Positions 35,929 to 44,932 of a stretch of 64,000 nucleotides of DNA are shown here, in pieces; within the stretch, counting starts at the first letter, position 1, and the number at the start of each line of letters is the position of its first letter. Under the pieces are notes generated by a model. That model saw only the letters and a list, made by a program, of their open reading frames with translations, ran no database searches and was not told the origin of the DNA. The DNA is from Cinnamomum chago (lineage: Eukaryota > Streptophyta > Magnoliopsida > Laurales > Lauraceae). A program made the translations under genes and the position numbers. Where the stretch lies: contig CP142456.1 of NCBI GenBank assembly GCA_038049695.1, positions 23,594,501 to 23,658,500 on the forward strand, read 5' to 3'.

Positions 35929-37771
35929 ATGGCAGGACGAAAGAGGAGAGATCGTCCGCTGACGATGGACGAGCTGCTGCGCCAGGCCAGCGGACCGTCT
36001 GGGGAGCCTAGACCGGCACCAGATGCCGCCCAGTCTAGTTCATCCACTCCAGTGGATGCTTCAGTGGATGCTTCGGCGTCGTCCAGTGTTGCAGCTCCAC
36101 CATCTTCAGCACCACCATCAGCAGATACACTGACTGGTATAAGTTTATTTAATGAAAACATTTTAATTCTAGCAAATTATTTTATTTCAATTTAATTAGA
36201 TTATCTCGAATTTAAACAGGTGCTACGAGCACGGGCCCATCTTCCAGCAGGGGGAGAGGCCCTGCTAGAGGGATCCGGACATGGAATTCCGGCCATCCCA
36301 TAGATGTACAGTTCGATGAGACATATCATCCGGTGGGCCCTCATGCTCGCCAGCTCATTAGCCAGTTAGGACATATGGTCCGGGATCCATATGCATTTCC
36401 TTTGACCACACTCGATTGGGAGGCATTCCCGGTGGCGACGCTAGATCGTACATGGCAGCAGGTCAAGGTAATAATTTAACATTTCTCCTCAGGATGTGTC
36501 AATTTAAACCATAACTTAATGAAAAATAATTTGTCAATGAAAAATTATTTGTCCTTTTCAGGATAATTTGAGGGCCTGTCCTGAGCTCTTCCGGCCAGTT
36601 TGCATGTCGAAGTGCCGGAAGATGTGGAAGGATCATAAAAACAAAATAAAGACGCAGCACTGGAGGCCTCATCAGGATGCGCCTGACATACTTGAGCGAG
36701 TTCCGACTGGCGTTCTTCCTGATCAGTGGGCTCAGCTCGTCCGGTACTGGACGAGCGAGGAGGCTCAGGTGAGAAACTTGTACTTTCTTTATTTTAATTT
36801 TAACATTTTACTAATAACTAACGTAACTAACAAAAATTCCGACTGATAAATATTGAAAACAGAGAGTGTCTGCTACGAATGCGCGGAACCGCGCATTGCA
36901 GGGTCCTGCACATAGGTTGGGGACTCGACACATCACCCAGGTCCGCCACGAGGTAAAAAGTTAGATCGTACATTTAATTTATGTTTTTGTCATTCTGTAT
37001 GATAGTATACTAGTAATACATTTCTCCACCAAACAGTTGCGTTCCGAGGGTGTTCCGGTGGATAGGATGTCCATCTGGATGCGTTCTCGAGATCCTCGCC
37101 ACCCAGATGTTGCAGCTATCTTCGTAAGTTTTTATATTGAACTGTTTAAATTATGTTTCTATTAGTATGTCTTGTTATGCATGATAATATACTAAATGAA
37201 TGAACTACGCAGGCCCAGTATCAGTCACGCCTCGAGGAGTTACCCGAGGAGGAGCGCGCTTTGCCATCGCGGAGGGATGAGATATTCCAGTCCGTCGTTG
37301 GCCGGGATGGGCATGGATACACGCTGACGTTTGGGACGGGCATTCCACGCTCTCACATCACGCGATCAGAGTCATCCGGTGCTAGCTCCTCCCAGGGCAT
37401 ACGCTTTCGTACGGATGAGGAGGTTCAGGAGTTGCTGACTTCCATGAGGGCATCGATCAGAGAGGACCTCAGGGCGGAGATGAGGGCCGAGTGGAGAGCG
37501 GAGATGACAGAGCTTGAGAGTCGTCTATCACAGAGTCGCGCCCCGCTTGCTTCAGACACACCACCCACTACTCAGGTTAGTAAGAAAAAAAATTTGTACG
37601 TATAAATTGTCAATTATGTCTTTGATGCATCAATACTTATGTCTTTTTTATTGTTTTTAACTGTATAATAAATAATTTCAGGCACCTGACGCTGGCAGCG
37701 GCCACAGGGCTAGACATGACTTCGGTGGAGAGGGCAGTCATGATCCAGCAGGCTCGACTGATCCTGACCAG
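35929..37771 (+). CDS. TNPA-like protein of CACTA element (Transposase_24 type)
   Basis: I read seven exons with GT-AG borders and one continuous frame: 35929-36136, 36220-36467, 36562-36768, 36863-36952, 37037-37123, 37213-37575 and 37682-37771, 431 codons in all. The start is the ATG before AGRKRRDRPLTMDELLRQ. Exon 3 holds FRPVCMSKCRKMWKDHKNK and exon 6 holds RRDEIFQSVVGRDGHG, a pattern typical of plant En/Spm transposase-associated proteins, followed by a coiled coil rich in E, R and A. Such proteins bind subterminal repeats and assist excision. No terminal exon was found; after exon 7 the next bases read GTATAA, and the true 3' end may have been lost when host exons were acquired. Confidence 0.75.
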
Positions 37772-38727
37772 GTATAATTATTTGTTTTTTAATTCAATAT
37801 TTTAATTAGCCTCTGTATACAATCACCGAGCAAACGGGCTCCGGTGAGTTACATTCATCCATTAATAATATAAGAGAAGTTCCCACATTTTTTGATGAAT
37901 CCAAGAACATAGTAACCAAGCAAATCTACAAGAAATATAAGCAGGTAACTAGTTTTATGAAAACTATCGGATGGAAGGTATTATAGCCATTCCTGTAAGA
38001 GTAATTTCTGTGGTGGTTAACAGTTGGAATGTATGCTTGATAAAGTCATAACTTTGACTCAACTATATTGATTTAGTTGACAGCAGTCACTTGAGAATAT
38101 ATTATCTATCAAGATGATGTGTTTTTTGATGCCCTCACATTTTGATGGGTTGACACATTTCTATCCATAACTGACCATTCTCAACTTCGCTGATGCATTT
38201 GATTCAAGACTTCCAATAATTGAATGAGGGTGGCTTGAGTTTTATTATATTTTTTATATTTGGGTTTTTCTTTGAATGATATATGGGAACTAAAGGTGCT
38301 TTGGTAATTTTAATGGTCACTCCATCTCTCATGTGATAGTCTTAGCTGTCCTCTTTTTTGTGCAAACTCTGTAATTTGAACTCCATATATATGGGATTTC
38401 TTCACCCAACTACTTACAAGGATTTTCTTTTCTGAACTATCCTTCTTGACAAGAGATTGGTTGGGATTTCCCAATGCAACTGCTTGAGAGTTGAGACCCC
38501 AAGTTACATGTGTAAGCTGTAAACTATCCACATGCTGAACTTCATACTCTTCTTATTCCCCCCACCCTTCTATTAGACATTTGCATTTGACTCGCATTGT
38601 TATTAAAAACTGTGCATTTTTTCTCTGAGTTTTCTTGCAAGATCTGAGTTACCTATTCACAATAAACATTGATCATGGTTCAGAGCTCCGACTTATGTGA
38701 TAATGGCCTTGATCATTTTTTTTTCAG
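37772..38727. other. Non-coding join between TNPA-like gene and RAD23 fragment
   Basis: It is mostly intron-like. The 16-mer GAGCAAACGGGCTCCG at 37828-37843 exactly matches the core of the 178-bp array unit (40785-40800) and is followed by GTGAGT, a splice-donor-like word. A minus-strand ORF at 38310-38531 has no recognisable domain. Confidence 0.5.
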
Positions 38728-39004
38728 GGATTTATTTGAGCAGGCGGAACCAGATATGCCTCATTCCATCAATGTGACTCCGGAAGAGCAGGAGGCAATT
38801 GAAAGAGTATGCATGTCTTCCTCTCATGGAATTTTCCCCAGTTCTAGCATTTTGACATTACCTAATACATTTAGTTACTGTTTATAGTTTGAAGCAATGG
38901 GGTTTGACAGAGCCCTTGTCATTGAAGCATTCTTAGCCTGTGATAGGAATGAAGAATTGGCAGTAAACTATTTACTAGAGCATGCTGGTGACTATGAAGA
39001 TTGA
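38728..39004 (+). pseudogene. Captured RAD23 fragment, C-terminal UBA domain
   Basis: Two exons are present, 38728-38806 and 38888-39004, with GT-AG borders and the natural stop. They read INVTPEEQEAIER and [20 protein letters not shown], ending EHAGDYED. This is the C-terminal ubiquitin-associated domain of plant RAD23, a shuttle that carries ubiquitinated proteins to the proteasome and partners XPC in repair. The ubiquitin-like domain, first UBA and XPC-binding region are absent. The leucine normally before EAMGF is phenylalanine. It sits inside a CACTA transposon on the same strand as the TNPA-like gene, so it is a transduplicated fragment, not a working gene. Confidence 0.88.
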
Positions 39005-39211
39005 CAGGTAAATGACATTTGCAATTACCATCTCTTCATCCTATTATTTTTTTGAATATTGAAAATTTCTCATTTGGATATTTAATTTAATCATGACTTG
39101 CAGCACTCTTCATCAATTGTGGACAGGCAATTCGTATTTCCTTTTGTTTCTTGGAGTATTTAAGTTTGTTCAGACTTGTGTGTCTGAATGATTTTGTTTT
39201 CTCGGCTGAAG

Positions 39212-40375
39212 GTCGTTGACTGCCGTGTGTGTGGGGATCCAAACTCTGTTCTTCGTTTTGCTTTTATAGAGTTTACTGATGAAGGTAATATTTGATACTT
39301 ACATGGTTGGCTGGTGTACATGTGTATGAGTATTCTATGTTATGCTTGCAGCCAATAGTCAATAATCTAAATGGGTTTTGATACTCCAGAAGGTGCAAGG
39401 GCTGCTTTGAGCCTGGCAGGAACAATGCTAGGACACTACCCAGTAAGAGTGCTGCCTTCAAAAACTACAATGGCAAGAGAATGGTAGGAACAGATATGAA
39501 GTCAGGTGGTAATTATTTGGACTTTGAGTTCTTCAAAATTTTGGAATTGTGGATTATTAGTTGCTGTAATAGTATATGATCAGTTACATGAGTGTGTATT
39601 GCTCAATGTTTTTAGTGCAAGCAGTGCCTGACTTATGGAAGCTAATGTCCAGTTCCTGTTTGATCAATTATTACATGTTGAGCTGGCAAATGTGTGTGTG
39701 AGGGTCTGGGAGTATGAGGAATGGTAGGACTACATGAAGGTTAAAGGTAGACCAAAATGATCCCACCCTTGATGTAGGGGCGTAAATATTTTAAACGTTA
39801 AAGTGCTCTTTTTTGTGATCATACTCAAAGGTGGATAAAAGTCCAATGAATGTCAAATTGAGGTGAATCCCAATACAATTGGTCAAGGGGCATGTGAGTG
39901 TGACAATTTTGCTTCATCATAAGTGGCCTGCATTGAAAGCTTCTTATTTTAAGAATATGAATTGTTCCTTCAGAAAATGTTCACGTGTTTGATGCTTTCT
40001 TTCTAACTAACTACTTGTGCATGGGCAGGGAAGGCTTAAGGGAGGATCACTTTTTTGTGCAAACTATGGTCCTTCAGGTACTCGCATGCTCATTCTATGT
40101 TTGGATCCTTACCGTTCTTGGAGATTAGAATCTCTCTCAATTTGTTAAGCTTCCATTATCTGCTTTATATTTACGAATAAGGTTATTGCCTAGTGGACAT
40201 TACACAGAATCACAGGTTTGTAACTGCTACAAACTTGAAAGTTCTCTTTCTTCTTTAAATGTTTGATTTGAGCAAGAATGAGTGAACTTTATTTTACATG
40301 GTGTAGGTTCAGCGCCTGAGACTTCTTGGAGGCTATCACCATTCTACTCGTATTGCTTTTGTTGAGTTTGTAATG
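39212..40375 (+). pseudogene. Captured CID-type PABP-interacting protein fragment (RRM exons)
   Basis: Three exons are recognisable: 39212-39284 (VVDCRVCGDPNSVLRFAF, first RRM), 39390 to about 39475 (EGARAALSLAGTMLG, VRVLPSKT) and 40307-40375 (VQRLRLLGGYHHSTRIAFVE, second RRM). All have usable GT-AG borders. They match the RNA-recognition motifs of plant CID8-13 type proteins, which bind poly(A)-binding protein. The PAM2 region and the exon between the second and third segments are missing, and a stop at 39485-39487 follows if the second exon is read through. A short exon-like piece at about 40030-40077 is not identified. It directly follows the RAD23 fragment within the same CACTA element. 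Confidence 0.85.
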
Positions 40376-40699
40376 GTCAGTATCTCTAACTCATGATGCA
40401 AACATTTTGCTATTTACTCCTTTTTGTTTGTCTTCAAAGCTATACTTGTGTTAGATAGTGAATGTCGAAGATACTCATTGGACCTCTGTAAATGCTAACA
40501 ACACAAGAAATGACAGAAAACCCGATTCCAATAAAGGGTCAACACCCACAACCCCTATATAGAAAATCACTAGGAATAAAGCCTAACCAAAACAAAATCA
40601 TATCCCAAAACTCACTAGAATCTAATCAATGGATAAAAATAAATAAAAAAACCCTATCCCCCTAAACGATCAACACCCGCAGCGCCATATAAAAAATGA

Positions 40700-41985
40700 A
40701 TATGAATCTCCGGGCGCCCAAAATGATTTTTGTACAGTCAGCTAAACTTAAAACTTCGAAATTGAGCCTCCGGGCGCCCAAAACGAGCAAACGGGCTCCG
40801 TTGCCCGTGAAACTTGACGGGCACGGGGCCCTTGTCATTCATGATTTGCATGAACTGACGGAATGAGATTCCAACTTTCGAATTGCTCGTAAAGTTGAAA
40901 AGTAGGTTTGAGTTAGAACGTTAATTTAAAACTTAGAAAACGAGCATCCGGACGCCCAAAATGAGCAAACGGGCTCTATTGCCAGCGAAACTTGACGGAC
41001 ACGGGCCCCTAGTCATTCATGACTTGCAGGAACTGACGGAACGAGATTCCGACTCCCGGTTTGATCGTACGGTTGAAACGTAGGTTTGAGTTAGAACGTA
41101 AACTTAAAACTTAGAAAATGAGCCTCCGGGCGACCAAACTGAGCAAACGGAGTCCGTTGCTCGTGAAACTTGACGGGCACGGGCCTCTAGTTATTCCTGA
41201 CTTACAGGAACTGACGGAATGAGATTCCGACTCTTGGTTTGATCGTACAGTTGAAATGTAGGTTTGAGTTAGAACGTAAACTTAAAACTTAGAAAACGAG
41301 CCTCCGGGCGACCAAACTGAGCAAACGGAGTCCGTTGCTCGTGAAACTCGACGGGCACGGGCCCCTAGTCATTCCTGACTTGCGGGAACTGACGGAATGA
41401 GATTCCGACTTCCGGTTTGATCGTACAGTTGAAAAGTAGGTTTGAGTTAGAACGTTAATTTAAAACTTAGAAAACGAGCATTCGGACGCCCAAAATGAGC
41501 AAACGGTGTCTGTTGCTCGTAAAACTCGACGGGCACGGGCCCCTAGTCATTCCTGACTTGCAGGAACTGACGGAACGAGATTCCGACTCCCGGAATGATC
41601 GTACGGTTGAAAAGTAGGTTTGAGTTAGAACGTTAACTTAAAACTTAGAAAACGTGCATCCGGACGCCCAAAATGAGCAAACGGGGTCTGTTGGTCGTGA
41701 AACTTGAGGGGCACGGGCCCCTAGTTATTCCTGACTTGCGGGAACTGACGGAACGATATTCCGACTCCCGGTTTGCTCGTACAGTTGAAATGTAGGTTTG
41801 AGTTAGAACGTTAACTTAAAATTTAGAAAATGAGCCTCCGGGCGACCAAAATGAGTAAACGGTGTCCGGTGCTCGTGAAACTCGATGGGCACGGGCCCCT
41901 AGTCATTCCTGACTTACAGGAACTGACGGAACGAAATTCCGACTCCAGGATTGATGTTAATGTTGAAACATAAGTTGAAATTTTA
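40700..41985. repeat. 178-bp tandem array inside CACTA element
   Basis: Units begin GAGCCTCCGGGCG (with variants) at 40764, 40942, 41120, 41298, 41476, 41654 and 41832, exactly 178 bp apart. A short partial copy precedes them at about 40703 and the last unit fades out by 41985. Each unit holds GAGCAAACGG, ACGGGCACGGGCCC, AACTGACGGAA and GTAGGTTTGAGTTAGAACGT. No ORF is shared by the units. Confidence 0.95.
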
Positions 41986-42354
41986 ATTTTAATTCTTAAT
42001 TTTTTATATTTAGTATAAATTGCCAATTTTTATACTAATCTTTTAATATTTATTTTTCCTTTTTTGTTCAGGTTTGAGAGCATCGGACATACCACGGCAC
42101 CCGGCAATTTTTTTTTTCTTTTTCCTCTAAATGTAATGGATATATGTTATTGAAACTTTTGTAATTAATGTTTTGAATGAAATTAATATAAGATTTTCTT
42201 TTTTTATTTGTGATTTTAATTGATGGTAGTGGTTGTATGTTATTTGTAATTTTAATTGATGGCATGATTTGTATATACTTAGGTCCAGGTACAGGTACAA
42301 ATACAAGTAAATAATTTGAAAAAATAAAACGTATTTGTTAAAAAAAAATTGACC
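41986..42354. other. AT-rich spacer in CACTA element
   Basis: It is an AT-rich spacer between the tandem array and the right subterminal repeats. A short direct repeat around TGTAATTTTAATTGATGG occurs at about 42210-42265. Nothing else is recognisable. Confidence 0.5.
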
Positions 42355-42898
42355 TTTAGCGGCCGCCAGTGGCGGTCGCTAAAAGCGGAATTGGCGGTCG
42401 CTAATAGCATAAAAAATAAAAAAAAATAAAAAATTTCAAAATAAATACTGTATTAGCGGCCGCCAAATAGGTATTAGCGACCGCCTTGGCGGCCGCTAAT
42501 ACTAAAAAAATTTTAAAAAAAATAAAAATTCGAAAAAAAAAATACCATTAGCGACCGCCGTCCGAGTATTAGCGACCGCCTTGGCGGCCGCTAATACTAA
42601 AAAAATTAAAAAAAAAAATACAAATTCGAAAAAAAAGGGGCATTAGCGACCGCTGTATAAGTACAAGGCGGTCGCTAAAAGTCAAAATGTTGTTTTTTTA
42701 AAATTTTTGGCGACCGTGATTTGGCGGTCGCTAAAAGTATTAGCGACCGCCACTGGCGGTCGCTAATACTATTAGCGACGAGCTTTTCGCGGCCGTCGAG
42801 AGGCGGTCGCTAGGCGGTCGCTAAAGAGTATTAGCGACCGCCAAAATACTTTTAGCGACGGCAAATGGCGGCCGCTAAAAGTCAATTTTCTAGTAGTG
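42355..42898. repeat. CACTA right subterminal repeats and terminal inverted repeat
   Basis: More than fifteen copies of TTAGCGACCGCC or GGCGGTCGCTAA and their GCGGCCGC variants occur in both orientations, separated by A-rich spacers. The block ends in TTTCTAGTAGTG. It is the counterpart of 30711-30840, longer and denser. Confidence 0.92.
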
Positions 42899-43810
42899 AA
42901 TAGGGGCTGCCCACCTTAGTTTCCCAAGAAAATGATGTCAAACGAGAGAGGAGGTGAAGGGGAAGAAGTTGCCGGAGTTCCCTCGTTGGATTGGTGGCGT
43001 GGAGGCTCCATTAGAGCAAGAGAAATGGAAGAAAAAGAAGAAGTATGGCTGCTGGTACTGTAGCTAGAGAGTTCAGTCAATGGAGAGTGGAAAAATGAGG
43101 GAGAAAGAGAGGGTGGTGTTATATAATAAGTGGAGGTGGGCTCCACACTAAGTAGAACTTGCAATGGAAATTAGAGGACTTTCCAGATCTCGGATAAAGA
43201 AACTTAAAACATGAAAAGTGTCTAGTGTAAGATTATGTTTCCAACAAGGTCAATATTGACATACTTCCGGGGTCCACAGAAAGAGTCAAGTTTTTGGTCA
43301 AAGGGGTCAAAATAATGAAAATTTTGGGATTTCAAGGGTTAAAACATCGATTTATGTGCTTTGGGTGCGATTGACGCAGAAGGGAAAAATGTTTCTCATA
43401 AAATTTAGTTTTCAAAAAGTATAATTTTGGCATGGTTCTGGGATTTCAAAATTTGGGTCCAGATTAAATGTGAAAAGACCGATTTTGCCCCCAAGGCTGG
43501 AAAAACTGATTTTCGAAGCTTCGAATGGGTACGGAGTGAACACGAAAGTTGTAGAGATTAACAAATTAAGTCAAACGAGGCTAAAACAAGAATTATCGGA
43601 AGTTTCGAATAATCTCCCAATCACGCGCAAAGTCACTAAAAGAACCCCCAGAGGGTCCCACTAATCACGGAGGCACTCAAAACTCTCCAAAACTAGTGAA
43701 AAACCATTCTAGCTCACAAACTCAACCCAATAAACACTAATCCCACTAAAAGAAAATAATCCACAAATAAAACAACGCTAATCCAGGAAATTAGGGGTCG
43801 AGTTCTCACA

Positions 43811-44932
43811 TCCTCTCGCCCTTAGAACATTTGGTCCTCCAAATGAACTAAACAAACCCAAAAACAAGTGGGGACATTAATCCCACACTTTGAAAACAAA
43901 ACCTCAAACGATCGCTCCAAATTGGTCCTCTCGGAAGCACTTGAACTCGCTGGGTCATCCTCGCTGTAGAACTCTTCGGTCAACTATCAACAGTTGTCAG
44001 ACATTCAAGTATAGGTCATTTTTGTAGTCGGCTGCTGAAATCTAACTTCCAATGCCTCGTATCTTGCTGGGTCTACTTCAGCACATGGCTGCACTTGTTG
44101 GAAATTCCCGAATAGCTTTCTGACAAAACTCATCAAATCCCAGAAATCTCTAACTCTTGAAATATTGCCTTGTCCTTCTATCTGTCCTTGGCTTCAAAAA
44201 ATTGGTGACGCTGAGTATTACCAGATGTCTCTTACTTTAGGCAATGTCGTCCAGTCCCCGGTACTCTTCTGTCATCTCTATCAAAGTTGTCAAAATTAAG
44301 TCTCCTGCCAATGCACGATCTTCGAGGTGAATGACTTGGAAATCTGTCACTCCTTCATATGCCAAGCTGATTCAATCAAACGTTTGGACGGTCCTCTAAA
44401 CACTTCACTCACCTCTATCTGCTCATTGAAAATACACGGTTCACAACTCTGTAGGTTTCCAGTTTTGACTAGACCTGCTAACACTTTAACTGTCATGTTA
44501 CTCCACATGTCCAAACTTCATGAGGTATGCTTTTGTCAAATTCATTCTCCTTTGAATCTTTCAACTGTCATTGTCCATAGGTGATGATTCTCCTTCTTGT
44601 ATCTGTACTCTGCCCAAACTGATGTTCTACAAGTTGGTAAAGTCCACTAAATCTTCTCTATCATGTGATCAGGTAACAATCAATTCCACATACAACTCTC
44701 TCTACACTGCTGGTGAAAACAAGTTTCCTATGTTTTTAACCATCCACTGATACATCCTGCTGAGTCGACTTCACCATCATTCTGTAATCATTGAAAATCA
44801 TCTAACACTTATTCGACAAAAGTTCATCAATATCTGTGAAATTTCTAACTTTTCATGTCTTCTTGGAGCTACACCACTGAAAATCACCTCAAATCTCCTA
44901 AAGTCCACCACTTATTCGGCTTATGAAGTCTT
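43811..44932 (-). other. Interior of element B, 3' side
   Basis: It starts with the polypurine tract next to the B LTR and ends with the TSD GTCTT (44928-44932) of the inserted A element. Reading both strands, I recognise no retroelement domain; ORFs are short. Confidence 0.6.

Larger units (their letters stand above)
30711..42898 (+). mobile_element. CACTA (En/Spm-type) DNA transposon carrying host gene exons
   Basis: It begins CACTACTAGAAA and ends TTTCTAGTAGTG, with 3-bp TSDs AAT (30708-30710 and 42899-42901). The intact B LTR at 59370-59385 shows the uninterrupted target. Length is 12,188 bp. In order, it holds left subterminal repeats, a CT-rich tract, a long unassigned stretch, a transposase C-terminal remnant, a TNPA-like gene, RAD23 exons, CID exons, a 178-bp tandem array and right subterminal repeats. 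Most of the TNPD transposase is absent, so it is probably non-autonomous. Confidence 0.92.
27549..43810 (-). mobile_element. 3' LTR of element B, split by CACTA element
   Basis: The LTR parts are 27549-30710 and 42902-43810, together about 4.07 kb. They match 56121-59440 nearly base for base over long stretches. The left end reads TATCATGCCCCC where the 5' LTR has TGTCACACCCCC. The right end is GTTCTCACA at 43810, followed by the purine-rich tract (minus strand AAGGGCGAGAGGA). Confidence 0.85.

Noticed and set aside
38728-40375. A genuine host RAD23 or CID gene
   Set aside because: Only terminal UBA exons and a few RRM exons are present, internal exons are missing, and both lie between CACTA ends with matching TSDs.
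40700-41985. True centromeric satellite block
   Set aside because: Only seven units, bounded by CACTA sequence on both sides; at most a possible source of satellite, not a centromere array.
42355-42890. Hairpins as microRNA precursors
   Set aside because: They are explained as inverted subterminal repeats of the CACTA element; many similar copies rather than one specific duplex.
44327-44584. Plus-strand ORF in the B interior
   Set aside because: No recognisable motif and opposite to the element's transcription; likely chance.
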